Shown: positions 38,985 through 49,221, counted from the stretch's first letter. The stretch: DNA of 64,000 nucleotides from Methylopila capsulata (GCF_016907975.1 NZ_JAFBCY010000001.1:496001-560000); one strand, 5' to 3'. Notes: a model not told the origin generated them from the sequence alone. Numbers and translations are program-made.

Positions 38985-40099
38985 CCGGCTCGCTCGCCAT
39001 TCCCGTCGGAGCGCTCACCGGGACGCTCTCGCGCTACTTCGCCCGCAAGGTCGCGCTCTCGATCCTCGGCGTCATCCTCGCCACGATCCTGCTCGTGTTC
39101 GTCGTCGATTTCGTCGAGCTTCTGCGCCGGGCGGGCGACGCCCGCGGCGGCGGCGCCTCGATCACGGCGATCGCCAATCTGTCGCTGCACCGGACCCCTG
39201 CAATCATCGAGCGCGTGCTGCCGTTCGCGACGCTGTTCGGCGCGATGGGGGCCTTCGTCATGCTCAGCCGCCGGCTCGAACTCGTGGTGGCGCGGGCGAG
39301 CGGGGTCTCGGCCTGGCAGTTCCTGGCGCCGGCCGTCGCGGTCGCCATCGGCGTCGGCGTGGTTTCGACGCTTGCGTTCAACCCGGTCGCCGCGCGCATG
39401 CAGGACCGCGCCGAGCGGATGGAGGCGCGCCTGTTCTCATCCACCGGACGGTCCTCGGAGCAGGCTCGCTGGATTCGGCAGCGCAGCATCGACGGACAGG
39501 CGGTGATCCGCGCCAACAGCGCGGCCAGCTCCGGCGTGTCCCTGAACGGCGTCACCGTCTTCAGCTTCACCCCCGAGGGCCAGTTCCGCGAACGCCTCGA
39601 GGCGCGCAACGCCAAGCTGGTCGACGGCGCCTGGGATCTCGACGACGTGCGGGTGATCGCCGTGGGGCGGGAACCGCAGTCCTTGGCGCGCTACCGGCTG
39701 CCGACGAATCTCTCCGCGGCGCAGGTCCGCGAGACGCTCGGCGCGAAGTCCATGGTGGGCTTCTGGGACCTTCCGGGCGCCATCGCGCTTGCAGAACGCG
39801 CGGGACTGTCGCCTCTGCGCCACAGGCTTGAACTCCAAGAGCTTCTTGCCCGTCCGGCGCTCCTGACCGCCATGGTGCTGATCGCGGCCACCGTCGCGCT
39901 CCGGTTCTTCCGGTTCGGGGGCGTGGCCCGGACGATTCTCGGTGGCGTGGGTGCGGGCTTCGTGCTTTATGTCGTCACCGAATTCGCCGACGATTTGGGG
40001 GCGGCGGGCCTTGTGAATCCAGTTGCGGCGGCTTGGCTTCCAGCCGTCGTTGGATGTCTCGTGGGCGCCACCGTGTTGTTGCATCAGGAGGACGGATGA
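38981..40099 (+). CDS. lptG: LPS export ABC transporter permease LptG
   Basis: A 372-residue inner-membrane partner of LptF. It has SRYFARKVALSILGVILATI at the N-terminus, the coupling helix MLSRRLELVVARASGVS, a periplasmic beta domain, and three C-terminal helices. The GTG start lies inside the lptF stop (GTGA), and its own stop overlaps the lptD start (ATGA). Translation of lptF, lptG and lptD is therefore coupled. The ATPase LptB is not in the window. Confidence 0.94.
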   Translation: MTGSLAIPVGALTGTLSRYFARKVALSILGVILATILLVFVVDFVELLRRAGDARGGGASITAIANLSLHRTPAIIERVLPFATLFGAMGAFVMLSRRLELVVARASGVSAWQFLAPAVAVAIGVGVVSTLAFNPVAARMQDRAERMEARLFSSTGRSSEQARWIRQRSIDGQAVIRANSAASSGVSLNGVTVFSFTPEGQFRERLEARNAKLVDGAWDLDDVRVIAVGREPQSLARYRLPTNLSAAQVRETLGAKSMVGFWDLPGAIALAERAGLSPLRHRLELQELLARPALLTAMVLIAATVALRFFRFGGVARTILGGVGAGFVLYVVTEFADDLGAAGLVNPVAAAWLPAVVGCLVGATVLLHQEDG

Positions 40100-42630
40100 C
40101 GCCGGCGACGCGCCCCGCCCTTCCCTTATCTGGCAGTTCATTCCGACCGATGCAGCTTCTCGGCCGTCTCCTTGTCGCCGCGCTTCTCAGCTCGACCGCT
40201 CTCGCCGTCGCGACGCCGTCGCTTGCGCAGAACGCGAACGAGTTCATTCCGGCTCCGCCCAAAGCGAAAAAGTCGAGCAAGGGCGGCATTCCGAACTTCA
40301 TGTCGTCCCGCCCGTCCGCGAACGGCGCCGTCGTCGACCGCTCCACCGCCACCCGCCGCGATCCGAACGCGCGGATGCTGATGGAGGCGAAGGAGCTCGT
40401 CTACGACTTCAACAACGAGGTCGTGACGGCGGTCGGCTCCGTCGACATCTATTATGAAGGCCGGGCCGTGCAGGCCGACCGGGTCGCCTACGACCAGAAG
40501 GCGAACCGCGTCCGCGCCACCGGCAACGTCAAGCTCACGGAGCGCGACGGCACCATCGTCTACACGGACTCCGCGGATCTGAGCGACGATCTGCGCGACG
40601 GATTCATTGAGTCGATCCGCGTCCAGACCACCGACAACGCGCGGCTCGCCGCCGCTCGCGGCCGTCGCGAAGGCGGCAAGCTGTCGGTGTTCGACCGCGC
40701 CGTCTACACCGCCTGCGAGCTGTGCCGGGACAATCCCGAGAAGCCGCCGCTCTGGCAGATCAAGGCGAAGCGCATCATCTTCCGTGAAGACGAGAAGATG
40801 GTCTATTACGAAGACGCCACCTTCGAGCTCTACGGCTACCCGATCGCCTGGCTGCCGTTCTTCTCGCACCCCGATCCGTCGGTGAAGCGGAAGTCGGGCT
40901 TCCTTGCGCCGACCTACGGGCATTCCGGCGATATCGGCTACTCGATCGAGACGCCCTACTTCTGGGCGATCGCGCCGAACATGGACGCGACGATCGCCCC
41001 GATCGTCACGTCCAAGCAGGGCGTGATGCTGAAGGGCGAGTTTCGTCACCGCCTCATCGACGGCGCCTACAAGATCCGTGCGGCCGGCATTCACCAGCTC
41101 GACAGCGATCAGTTCGACGACAAGCTCGACGAGGCGAACCCCAACAGCCTGACGATCGGACCCGGCGACAAGGACAACCGCTGGACCTTCCAGTCCGATG
41201 GCGAGTTCGCCATCAACGACAAGTGGAAGTGGGGCTGGGACGTCGCGCTCTATTCCGACAAGTGGGTGCGCGGGGATTACGACCTCTGGGGCAAGAGCCG
41301 CGAAGCCGTGTCGACGCTCTACCTGACGGGTCAGGGCGACCGTAGCTACTTCGACCTTCGCGGCTACCACTTCTACGGCATGACGCGGTACGACCAGCAG
41401 GACCGCCTGCCGAACGTCGCGCCGGTGCTCGACTACAACTACGTGTTCGAAAACCCGGTCTACGGCGGCGAGCTGGCGTTCAACGTCAACGCCACCAGCC
41501 TCTACCGCGAGGACAACGAGTTCCGCCGCGGGCGGCTCGGCGTCGGCTCGTTCAGCGACGTGGCGCTGATCGGCGCGGCCGGAACCTACAGCCGCCTCTC
41601 CGTCGACACCCAATGGCGCAAGCGCTACGTCGACCCGATCGGTCAGGTGTGGACGCCCTTCGCCTTCCTGCGCGGCGACCTGATCTATTCGAACCCGGAC
41701 TCCTCCGCCCGCGTCGGGCCGTTCCTCGACGACGGCCAGGAGGCTTTCCTCCGCGGCATGGGCGGCGTCGGCCTCGAGTATCGCTATCCGTTCATCGCGA
41801 TGAACAGCCTCGGCACGCATCAGATCGAGCCGATCGCGCAGATCATCCTGCGCCCGAACGAAACCCACATCGGCGACTTCGCCAACGAAGACGCCCAGAG
41901 CCTGATGTTCGACGACACCACGTTGTTCTCGTGGAACAAGTTCTCCGGCTTCGACCGCATCGAAGGCGGTAGCCGCGCGAACGTCGGCCTGTCCTACACG
42001 CTGACCACGGCCGGCGGCGCATCGTTCAACGTGATGGGCGGCCAGTCGTACCACCTGTTCGGCAAGAACTCCTACGCGAACGGCGATCAGGACGCCGCCC
42101 GCACCGGCTTGCAGTCCGGGCTGGAGACGTCGCGCTCCGACTACGTCGCCGGCGCGACCTTCGTGCCGGTCAAGAATTTCGCAATGGCCACGCACTTCCG
42201 GTTCGACGAGAAGAGTTTCGCGGTGCGCTCGGCCGAAGTCGAAGGTCGCGCGACGCTCGGCCGCTTCCAGGGCAACCTGTCTTATGGCCGCTACGACAAG
42301 CAGCCGGAGCTCGGCTACGACGACATCCGCGAGGGCGTGCTCGCCGGCGCACGCGTGTTCGTGACCAAGGATGTCTATGTCGGCGGCGGCGCCCGCTACA
42401 ACTTCGACCGGAACGAGTTCGACAAGAGCCAGATCGGCTTCGGCGTCAACAACATCGAAGACTGCATCAATCTCGCGTTCGACTACATCCGCGAATACGA
42501 CATCGACACCAGCGCGAGGCGGCTCGACAGCATCGATCACAAGTTCCTGCTGCGCGTCGACTTCCGGACGCTGGGTTCGGCCAGCGTCTCGACCAGCCGC
42601 TCGAACGACGTGTTCGACGGCGAGAACTGA
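40096..42630 (+). CDS. lptD: LPS-assembly outer membrane protein LptD
   Basis: An 844-residue outer-membrane barrel that inserts LPS into the outer leaflet. The ATG at 40096 follows AGGAGG by 4 bases and overlaps the lptG stop; the signal peptide core (QLLGRLLVAALLSSTALAVA) begins 18 residues in, so a start at 40150 is also possible. The N-terminal LptA/OstA-like domain has ANRVRATGNVKLTERDGTI, and the barrel has many aromatic-ended strands such as RKSGFLAPTYGHSGDIGYSI. The pair of cysteines YTACELCRD is one of few. It acts with LptE, not found here. Confidence 0.95.
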   Translation: MTPATRPALPLSGSSFRPMQLLGRLLVAALLSSTALAVATPSLAQNANEFIPAPPKAKKSSKGGIPNFMSSRPSANGAVVDRSTATRRDPNARMLMEAKELVYDFNNEVVTAVGSVDIYYEGRAVQADRVAYDQKANRVRATGNVKLTERDGTIVYTDSADLSDDLRDGFIESIRVQTTDNARLAAARGRREGGKLSVFDRAVYTACELCRDNPEKPPLWQIKAKRIIFREDEKMVYYEDATFELYGYPIAWLPFFSHPDPSVKRKSGFLAPTYGHSGDIGYSIETPYFWAIAPNMDATIAPIVTSKQGVMLKGEFRHRLIDGAYKIRAAGIHQLDSDQFDDKLDEANPNSLTIGPGDKDNRWTFQSDGEFAINDKWKWGWDVALYSDKWVRGDYDLWGKSREAVSTLYLTGQGDRSYFDLRGYHFYGMTRYDQQDRLPNVAPVLDYNYVFENPVYGGELAFNVNATSLYREDNEFRRGRLGVGSFSDVALIGAAGTYSRLSVDTQWRKRYVDPIGQVWTPFAFLRGDLIYSNPDSSARVGPFLDDGQEAFLRGMGGVGLEYRYPFIAMNSLGTHQIEPIAQIILRPNETHIGDFANEDAQSLMFDDTTLFSWNKFSGFDRIEGGSRANVGLSYTLTTAGGASFNVMGGQSYHLFGKNSYANGDQDAARTGLQSGLETSRSDYVAGATFVPVKNFAMATHFRFDEKSFAVRSAEVEGRATLGRFQGNLSYGRYDKQPELGYDDIREGVLAGARVFVTKDVYVGGGARYNFDRNEFDKSQIGFGVNNIEDCINLAFDYIREYDIDTSARRLDSIDHKFLLRVDFRTLGSASVSTSRSNDVFDGEN

Positions 42631-42743
42631 TCCGGCCTCTCACGACGGTTGACGGGCCGCCCGGCGGCGGAGAAAAAGACCGCCGCATGATAGCCGCGGC
42701 CGCGACTCCAAGCGTCCGCCCGACGAAACGGAACCCGACGTCC

Positions 42744-43688
42744 ATGCTTTCGCATCCTCGTCCCCTGCGCTCCCGCCTTCGCCGGCTCGTCCTTCCCGCC
42801 TTCGTCGGCGCGGCGCTCGCAGGCGCCGCCCTGCCCGCCGCCGCCCAGTCGATCGCGGTCGTCGTGAACGGCCAGCCGATCCTATCGAGCGAAGTGACGG
42901 GACGCGTCGCGCTGATGAACCTCGCCGGCGGCGGCAAGGGCGGCTCCGTGGCGGCCGCCCGCCAGGAGCTGATCGACGAGAAGCTGAAGCTCACCGAGGC
43001 CAAGCGCTACAACATGGTCGTGAGCGACGAGCAGGTCGAGGCCGCCTTCGCCTCGATCGCCCAGCGCACCAAGCTGTCGCCCGCCCAGTTCACCCAGGCG
43101 ATCGGCCAGCGCGGCGTTCCCGCGCGCACGCTGAAGGACCGGCTCAAGGCCGAGATTTCCTGGGCGCAGCTGGTTCGCCGCAAGTTCGCGTCCCAGATCG
43201 CGGCGCGCGAGAAGGACGTCGTCTCGAGCGTCGGGGCGGCCGGCAAGGCGGACAACCGCGCGACGCAGTACACCCTGCGTCAGGTCGTGTTCGTGCTGCC
43301 GAAGAACGCCTCCGACGCGCAGGTCAACCAGCGTCGGGCCGAGGCCAACGCCGCCCGCGGACGCTTCCCCGGCTGCGCGCAGGCGGTTCAGTTCGCCTCG
43401 AGCCTGCGCGACGTCGCGGTGAAGGAGCCGATCACGCGGTCCACCGCGCAGCTCGGCAAGCCGATTTCGGACAACCTCGCCAAGGTGAAGGTCGGCGGAT
43501 TGACCTCCCCGGAGCGCAGCGAGCAGGGCGTCGAGATGATCGCGATCTGCGAGCGCAAGGACATCGCCGACGACAGCATGATCCGGCGCCAGGCGGCCGA
43601 GGAGCTCGGCAGCAAGCAGGCCGAGGAGCAGTCCAAGAAGTACCTCGAGCAGCTCAAGAGCCGCGCGATCATCGAAGTCCGCGGGTAG
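42744..43688 (+). CDS. surA: SurA-like periplasmic chaperone/peptidyl-prolyl isomerase
   Basis: A 314-residue protein with a long signal peptide (from MLSHPRPLRSRLRRLVLPAF to AAAQ). The SurA N-domain begins SIAVVVNGQPILSSEVTGR and continues with RQELIDEKLKLTEAKRYN. The C-terminal half (RQVVFVLPKNASDAQV through MIAICERKDI) looks like one weak parvulin-type domain, with few of the catalytic residues. The job is probably chaperoning of outer-membrane proteins such as the LptD encoded just upstream. A further ATG at 42687 exists but gives a poorer signal sequence. Confidence 0.88.
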   Translation: MLSHPRPLRSRLRRLVLPAFVGAALAGAALPAAAQSIAVVVNGQPILSSEVTGRVALMNLAGGGKGGSVAAARQELIDEKLKLTEAKRYNMVVSDEQVEAAFASIAQRTKLSPAQFTQAIGQRGVPARTLKDRLKAEISWAQLVRRKFASQIAAREKDVVSSVGAAGKADNRATQYTLRQVVFVLPKNASDAQVNQRRAEANAARGRFPGCAQAVQFASSLRDVAVKEPITRSTAQLGKPISDNLAKVKVGGLTSPERSEQGVEMIAICERKDIADDSMIRRQAAEELGSKQAEEQSKKYLEQLKSRAIIEVRG

Positions 43689-43689
43689 C

Positions 43690-44712
43690 ATGACCGGTCT
43701 CGTCGACGTCCCGCTCGCCCTCAGCCAGGGCGAGCCCGCGGGCGTCGGCCCCGAGATCGCTCTCATGCTGTGGGCCGCGCGCAAGACGCGCGACGTGCCC
43801 GCCTTCGTCGCGATCGGCGATCCCGCGCTGTTCGCGGCGCGCGCGAAGCTGATCGGGCTCGACGCGCCCGTGGTCGAGGCGGAGCCCGAGGCCGCCCCCG
43901 CGCTGTTCGCCGACCGTTTTCCCGTCGCGCCGATCGGCGACCGCTGCGTGGCGAAGCCCGGTCACCCCGACGTGCGCGACGCGCCCACGGTCATCGCCGC
44001 CATCCGCCACGGAGTGGAGCTGGTGCACGCCGGCCGCTGCGCCGCGCTGGTCACCGCGCCGATCGCGAAGGCCCCGCTGGTCGAAGCCGGCTTCCCTCAC
44101 CCCGGCCACACCGAGTATCTCGGCGCGCTGGCCGAGAGCCTCTGGGGCGCGCCCTGCCGCGCCGTCATGCTGCTGTGGGCGGAGGAGATCGCGGTCGTCC
44201 CCGTCACGGTGCACATCCCCTTGAGCGAAGCGCCCAAGCGCCTCACCGAGGAGGAGATCGTGGAGACCGCTCGGATCGTCGCGCGCGACATGCGGCGCCG
44301 GTTCCGCATCGAGGAGCCGCGGCTCGCCGTCTCCGGGCTCAATCCGCACGCCGGCGAAAACGGCGTGCTGGGCCTCGAGGACGATGCGATCATCGCGCCC
44401 GCCGTGCGGCGGCTGAAGGCCGAGGGCGTCATGGCCACCGGGCCGCACCCCGCGGACACCCTGTTCCACGCCGCCGCCCGCGCCCGCTACGACGTCGCGA
44501 TCTGCATGTACCACGACCAGGCGCTGATCCCGGTGAAGACGCTCGCCTTCGACCGCGCGGTGAACGTCACCCTCGGCCTGCCCTTCGTGCGCACCTCGCC
44601 CGACCACGGCACGGCCTTCGACATCGCCGGCACGGGCACGGCGAACCCCGAGAGCCTGGCGAGCGCGCTGACGCTGGCCCGGCGCCTCGCCCGCGAGCCC
44701 GCGCTCGCGTGA
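43690..44712 (+). CDS. pdxA: 4-hydroxythreonine-4-phosphate dehydrogenase
   Basis: A 340-residue cytoplasmic enzyme of pyridoxal phosphate biosynthesis: NAD-dependent oxidation and decarboxylation of 4-phosphohydroxy-threonine. [17 protein letters not shown] at the N-terminus, [20 protein letters not shown], the zinc-site [22 protein letters not shown] and [13 protein letters not shown] are all conserved. Its stop overlaps the rsmA start (GTGA). The surA-pdxA-rsmA order is a classic proteobacterial arrangement. Confidence 0.96.
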   Translation: MTGLVDVPLALSQGEPAGVGPEIALMLWAARKTRDVPAFVAIGDPALFAARAKLIGLDAPVVEAEPEAAPALFADRFPVAPIGDRCVAKPGHPDVRDAPTVIAAIRHGVELVHAGRCAALVTAPIAKAPLVEAGFPHPGHTEYLGALAESLWGAPCRAVMLLWAEEIAVVPVTVHIPLSEAPKRLTEEEIVETARIVARDMRRRFRIEEPRLAVSGLNPHAGENGVLGLEDDAIIAPAVRRLKAEGVMATGPHPADTLFHAAARARYDVAICMYHDQALIPVKTLAFDRAVNVTLGLPFVRTSPDHGTAFDIAGTGTANPESLASALTLARRLAREPALA

Positions 44713-45554
44713 GCGCGATCGACGACCTCCCGCCGCTCCGCGACGTCATCGCCCGGCACGACCTCGCCGCCAAGAAGTCGCTCGGCCAGAACTTCCTGCT
44801 CGACCTCAACCTCACGGCCCGCATCGCCCGCACCGGCGGACGGCTGGAGGGCGTGACCGTGGTCGAGGTCGGCCCCGGTCCCGGGGGCCTTACGCGTAGC
44901 CTGCTGGCGGAAGGCGCGAAGCGCGTCATCGCGATCGAGAAGGACACCCGTGCGCTGGGCGCCCTGGCCGAGATCGCCGCGCGCTACCCCGGCCGGCTCG
45001 ACGTCATCTCCGGCGACGCGCTGGAGGTCGACATGGCGGCGCTGGTCGGCGACGGGCCGGCGCGGGTGGTCGCGAACCTCCCCTACAACGTCGCGACCCC
45101 GCTGCTGATCGGCTGGGTCGCCTCCGACCGCTGGCCGCCGTGGTGGGACGGGCTGACGCTGATGTTCCAGCGCGAGGTGGCGGAGCGCATCGTGGCGCAG
45201 GCCGGCGACGACGCCTACGGCCGCCTCGGCGTGCTCTGCGGCTGGCGCTGCGAGGCGCGGATCGCGTTCGACGTCGGCCCGCAGGCCTTCACGCCGCCGC
45301 CCAAAGTTACGTCTTCGGTGGTGCGGCTCACCCCGCGCGAAACGCCGCTGCCCTGCCCCATCCGCGCGCTGGAGGCGGTGACGCAGGCCGCCTTCGGCCA
45401 GCGCCGCAAGATGCTGCGCCAGAGCCTCAAGAGCCTGGGCGACGCCGCGGCGCTGCTGGCCGCCGCCGGCGTGGAGCCCACACGCCGGGCGGAGGAGATC
45501 CCCGTGGAGGGCTTCGTGGCGCTGGCGCGGGCCTTTGAGGCGACGCGGGGCTGA
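44709..45554 (+). CDS. rsmA: 16S rRNA (adenine1518/1519-N6)-dimethyltransferase
   Basis: A 281-residue methyltransferase (KsgA) that dimethylates two adjacent adenosines in helix 45 of 16S rRNA, needed late in small-subunit assembly. [36 protein letters not shown] (SAM site), [14 protein letters not shown] (NLPY catalytic motif) and [14 protein letters not shown] are all present. The start is a GTG at 44709 overlapping the pdxA stop. A large open frame on the opposite strand over this and the next gene is a high-GC shadow. Confidence 0.96.
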   Translation: MSAIDDLPPLRDVIARHDLAAKKSLGQNFLLDLNLTARIARTGGRLEGVTVVEVGPGPGGLTRSLLAEGAKRVIAIEKDTRALGALAEIAARYPGRLDVISGDALEVDMAALVGDGPARVVANLPYNVATPLLIGWVASDRWPPWWDGLTLMFQREVAERIVAQAGDDAYGRLGVLCGWRCEARIAFDVGPQAFTPPPKVTSSVVRLTPRETPLPCPIRALEAVTQAAFGQRRKMLRQSLKSLGDAAALLAAAGVEPTRRAEEIPVEGFVALARAFEATRG

Positions 45555-45617
45555 ACCTGCGCGCCGCGTCGGAAATCGTATAGGGTCCGTCGATCCTCCA
45601 CGCCGCAAGGGACCGCC

Positions 45618-47978
45618 TTGGCCCGTAAGATTCCCGCTCCCCCGAAAGCCCCGAAGCCCGCCCTGCCGCGCGGCCTGCCCTCGCGCGACGAACTTGTCGC
45701 CTTCATCAAGGCGCAGGGCGGCAAAGTCGGCAAGCGCGAGATCGCCCGCGCCTTCCGCATCACCGGCGAGGGCCGGATCGAGCTGAAGCAGATGCTGGCC
45801 GAGCTCGAATCGGAGCGGGTGCTCGACCGGCGCGGCAAGCAGATCGGCACGGCGGGGCACCTGCCGTCGGTCGTGCTCGCCGACGTCACCGGCCGCGACC
45901 GCGACGGCGACCTGCTCGCCAAGCCGGCCGACTGGGACGAGGACGAGTTCGGCCCCGCCCCCGTGATCCTCGTCGACGTGCCGACCCGCGGGCGCAAGCC
46001 GGGGCTCGCGCCGGGCGTCGGCGACCGCATCCTGATGCGCGCCGAGCCGCTGGGCGACATCGATCCCAGCGGCCCGACCCACCAGGGCCGCGTCATCAAG
46101 ATCCTGTCGAAGCCTTCCGCGCGCGTGCTCGGCATCTTCCGCGCGCTGCCGGACGGCTCCGGCCGGCTGGTTCCGGTCTCCAAGCGCGACGCGGGCAAGG
46201 AGCTCGCGATCGCCGCCGACGCGACCGACGGCGCCAAAGACGGCGACCTGATCGCCGCCGAGATCGTCAAGCAGGGCCGCTACGGCCTGCCCGCGGCCCG
46301 CGTGCGCGAGCGCCTCGGCTCGCTCACCAGCGAGAAGGCGGTGAGCCTGATCGCGATCCACACCCACGCCATCCCGCACGTGTTCCCCCGCGAGGCGCTC
46401 GCCGAAGCCGAGGCCGCGCGCGAGGCGACGATGAAGGGGCGCGAGGACTGGCGCCGGCTGCCGCTCCTCACCATCGATCCCGCCGACGCCAAGGACCACG
46501 ACGACGCGGTCCACGCCGAGCCGGACACGGACCCCAACAACGCCGGCGGCCACATCGTCACCGTCGCGATCGCGGACGTCGCGGCCTACGTCCGTCCCGG
46601 CTCGGCGCTCGACCTCCAGGCGCTCGACCGCGGCAACTCGGTCTACTTTCCCGACCGGGTCGTCCCGATGCTGCCCGAGCGCATCTCCAACGACCTCTGC
46701 TCGCTGCGGGAGAAGGAGAACCGGCCGGCGCTGGCGGTGCGGATGGTTGTCGGCAAGGACGGGCGCAAGCTCCGCCACTCCTTCCACCGCATCATGATGA
46801 AGTCGGCGGCGAAGCTGTCCTACAGCCAGGCGCAGGCCGCGATCGACGGCGCGCCCGACGACGCCACCGGCCCGCTGCTGGAGCCGGTTCTGAAGCCGCT
46901 CTGGGCGGCCTATGCGGCGCTCAAGATCGCCCGAGACGCCCGCGGGCCGCTCGACCTCGACCTCCCCGAGCGGAAGCTGGTGCTGAAGCCGGACGGGACG
47001 GTCGACCGCGTGATCGTGCCGCCGCGCCTCGACGCCCACCGGCTGATCGAGGAGTTCATGATCCAGGCGAACGTGGCCGCGGCCGAGACGCTGGAGACCA
47101 AGCGCACGCCGCTGGTCTACCGCGTGCACGACGCGCCCTCGATCGAGAAGCTGACGGCGTTGCGCGAGCTGCTGGCCACGCTGGACATCGAGTTTCCCCA
47201 GTCCGGCAACCTCAGGCCCGCCGCATTCAACAAGATCCTCGTCCGGGTCGAGGACTCCGAAAACGCGAGCCTCGTGAACGAGGTGGTGCTGCGCACCCAG
47301 GCCCAGGCGGAGTACGCCTCCGAGAACTACGGCCATTTCGGCCTGAACCTGCGCCGCTACGCGCACTTCACCTCGCCGATCCGCCGTTACGCCGACCTGA
47401 TCGTGCACCGGGCGCTGATCCGGGCGCTCGAGCTCGGCTCCGACGGCCTCCCGGAGACCGCGACCCCCGAGACGCTGGGCGAGATCGGCGCGCGCATCTC
47501 GGCGGCGGAGCGCCGCGCCATGGCGGCCGAGCGCGAGACGGTGGATCGGCTGATCGCGCACTTCCTTGCCGACCGCGTCGGCGCGACCTTCACCGGGCGC
47601 ATCGCAGGCGTCACCCGCTCCGGCCTGTTCGTGAAGCTGGCCGAGACCGGCGCGGACGGCTTCGTGCCGATCGGCTCGCTCGGCAACGACTACTTCGTGC
47701 ACGACGAGGCGGCGCGGGCGCTCACCGGCAGCGCCACGGGCGAGAGCTTCCGCCTGGGCGACACGGTCGAGGTGAAGCTGGTCGAGGCGGCGCCGGTCGC
47801 CGGCGCGCTCAGGTTCGAGATGCTGTCCGAGGGGCGCGCGGCGCGCCCGGTCGGCCGCGGCAAGCGGGGCTTGCGCCGCGCCTCTGCGACGGCGCGGCCC
47901 TCGAAACCCGGTCCGAAAGGGCCTAAGTCAGGACCGAAGAAGCCGCCGTCAAAATCGGGCAAGGGACGCCGTTCATGA
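45618..47978 (+). CDS. rnr: Ribonuclease R
   Basis: A 786-residue 3'-5' exoribonuclease able to degrade structured RNA. An N-terminal winged-helix part (AFIKAQGGKVGKREIARAF) is followed by cold-shock-type domains, the RNB catalytic domain with DPADAKDHDDAVHAE near residue 295, LHRR-type region LNLRRYAHFTSPIRRYADL, and a C-terminal S1 domain (GATFTGRIAGVTRSGLFVKL). It ends in a Lys/Pro/Gly-rich basic tail. The start is a TTG at 45618 with AAGGGA upstream. It is coupled by overlap to the DUF983 gene (ATGA). Confidence 0.96.
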   Translation: MARKIPAPPKAPKPALPRGLPSRDELVAFIKAQGGKVGKREIARAFRITGEGRIELKQMLAELESERVLDRRGKQIGTAGHLPSVVLADVTGRDRDGDLLAKPADWDEDEFGPAPVILVDVPTRGRKPGLAPGVGDRILMRAEPLGDIDPSGPTHQGRVIKILSKPSARVLGIFRALPDGSGRLVPVSKRDAGKELAIAADATDGAKDGDLIAAEIVKQGRYGLPAARVRERLGSLTSEKAVSLIAIHTHAIPHVFPREALAEAEAAREATMKGREDWRRLPLLTIDPADAKDHDDAVHAEPDTDPNNAGGHIVTVAIADVAAYVRPGSALDLQALDRGNSVYFPDRVVPMLPERISNDLCSLREKENRPALAVRMVVGKDGRKLRHSFHRIMMKSAAKLSYSQAQAAIDGAPDDATGPLLEPVLKPLWAAYAALKIARDARGPLDLDLPERKLVLKPDGTVDRVIVPPRLDAHRLIEEFMIQANVAAAETLETKRTPLVYRVHDAPSIEKLTALRELLATLDIEFPQSGNLRPAAFNKILVRVEDSENASLVNEVVLRTQAQAEYASENYGHFGLNLRRYAHFTSPIRRYADLIVHRALIRALELGSDGLPETATPETLGEIGARISAAERRAMAAERETVDRLIAHFLADRVGATFTGRIAGVTRSGLFVKLAETGADGFVPIGSLGNDYFVHDEAARALTGSATGESFRLGDTVEVKLVEAAPVAGALRFEMLSEGRAARPVGRGKRGLRRASATARPSKPGPKGPKSGPKKPPSKSGKGRRS

Positions 47979-48427
47979 GCGCACAGGTCACGATCGCGGG
48001 CGGTGGGGCCGAGCAGGCCCGGCCGGTCGCCCGCTCCATGGGCCGCGGCCTGATGCTCCGCTGCCCCGCCTGCGGCGAAGGCCGGATCTTCCGCGCCTAT
48101 CTCAAGGTCGTGGACGCCTGCGACCACTGCGGCGAGGAGCTGCACCACCAGCGCGCCGACGATGCGCCGCCCTATGTCGTCATCACCATCGTCGCCCATG
48201 TCGTCGTCGCGGGGCTGCTCGCGGTGGAGGTGGCCTACAAGCCCGAGATCTGGGTGCATCTCGCGCTCTGGATGCCTCTCACGATCATCCTGTCGCTCGC
48301 CCTGCTGCCGCCCGTGAAGGGCGCGCTGGTGGGGCTGCAGTGGGCACTCCGCATGCACGGCTTCGGCGGCGAGGACGACAGCGCCCATCTCGCGGATGGC
48401 GGGCTCAAGCCGGAGAGCCGCCCGTGA
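47975..48427 (+). CDS. DUF983 family membrane protein
   Basis: A 150-residue protein. The DUF983 pattern is clear: GLMLRCPACGEGRIFRAYLK and a second CxxC, DACDHCGEE, forming a zinc-ribbon-like head, followed by two membrane helices (VVITIVAHVVVAGLLAVEVA and LALWMPLTIILSLALLPPV). Function is unknown. It overlaps rnr at its start and the Nudix gene at its end (GTGA), so all three are translated together. Confidence 0.92.
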   Translation: MSAQVTIAGGGAEQARPVARSMGRGLMLRCPACGEGRIFRAYLKVVDACDHCGEELHHQRADDAPPYVVITIVAHVVVAGLLAVEVAYKPEIWVHLALWMPLTIILSLALLPPVKGALVGLQWALRMHGFGGEDDSAHLADGGLKPESRP

Positions 48428-49158
48428 GCGACGGCGGCGCCGAGCAGATCGCCGAAGCCGCGCCGGCGAAGGCCTCCGCGCCCCGCCTCGTGCCGAAGGA
48501 CGCGGCCACCATCATCCTGGTGGACCGGCAGGCGTCCGAGCCGAAGCTTCTGATGGGCAAGCGCCACGAGGGCGTGCGCTTCATGCCCGGCAAGTACGTG
48601 TTTCCCGGCGGCCGCGTGGAGCCCGAAGACGGCCGCGTCAACATCGCCGGCGCCTACGCGCCGCATGTGGAGCGTCGCCTGCAGGCGGGCGTGCAGCGCC
48701 CGTCGATCACCCGCGCCCGCGCCTATGGACTGGCCGCCATCCGCGAACTCGCGGAGGAGACCGGCCTGCTGATCGGCGAGACCGAGACCGGCGCCTTCGA
48801 GCCCCGCGGCGACGCCTGGAAGCCCTTCGCCGACGCCGACGTGTTCCCCTCGCTCGAGGGCCTGCACTTCGTCGCCCGCGCCATCACGCCGCCCGGCCGG
48901 CCCAAGCGCTTCGACACCCGCTTCTTCGCGGGCGACGCCAGCCTGGTGACGGCGAAGGTGGACGGGATCGTGACCGCGGAGGCGGAGCTGGTGGAGCTGG
49001 TCTGGGTCTCTCTGCCCGAGGCCCACGAGCTGGATCTGCCGGCGATCACCCGCATCGTGATCGACGATCTCGCGCGACGACTCGACGAGGGGCTCGAGCG
49101 CGACCTGCCGGTGCCGTTCTACCGGCAGGGCTCCAAGTCCGAGCGCGAGCATCTCTAA
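48424..49158 (+). CDS. Nudix hydrolase with an insertion in the Nudix box
   Basis: A 244-residue hydrolase. The Nudix box is split: KYVFPGGRVEPEDGR is separated by about 35 residues from AAIRELAEETGLLIG, whereas the canonical box has 7 residues between the first Glu and REL. This layout resembles the NUDT19-like subfamily, which acts on CoA derivatives. The substrate here is uncertain. The C-terminal half has the usual FFAGDASLVTAKVDGIVTAE segment. The start is a GTG overlapping the DUF983 stop. Confidence 0.88.
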   Translation: MSDGGAEQIAEAAPAKASAPRLVPKDAATIILVDRQASEPKLLMGKRHEGVRFMPGKYVFPGGRVEPEDGRVNIAGAYAPHVERRLQAGVQRPSITRARAYGLAAIRELAEETGLLIGETETGAFEPRGDAWKPFADADVFPSLEGLHFVARAITPPGRPKRFDTRFFAGDASLVTAKVDGIVTAEAELVELVWVSLPEAHELDLPAITRIVIDDLARRLDEGLERDLPVPFYRQGSKSEREHL

Positions 49159-49221
49159 GCCGGCGAGCAGAAAGACGCTGCGGCCGCCGACCGTCTTCTT
49201 CGGAAAGCCCGGTGGTTCTGG

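Noticed and set aside
40138-42540. 800-residue minus-strand open frame opposite lptD
   Set aside because: It mirrors the lptD codons; the plus strand shows signal peptide and barrel strands.
44487-47702. 1071-residue minus-strand open frame opposite pdxA, rsmA and rnr
   Set aside because: It shows no domain, and all three plus-strand genes have full catalytic motifs and coupled starts.
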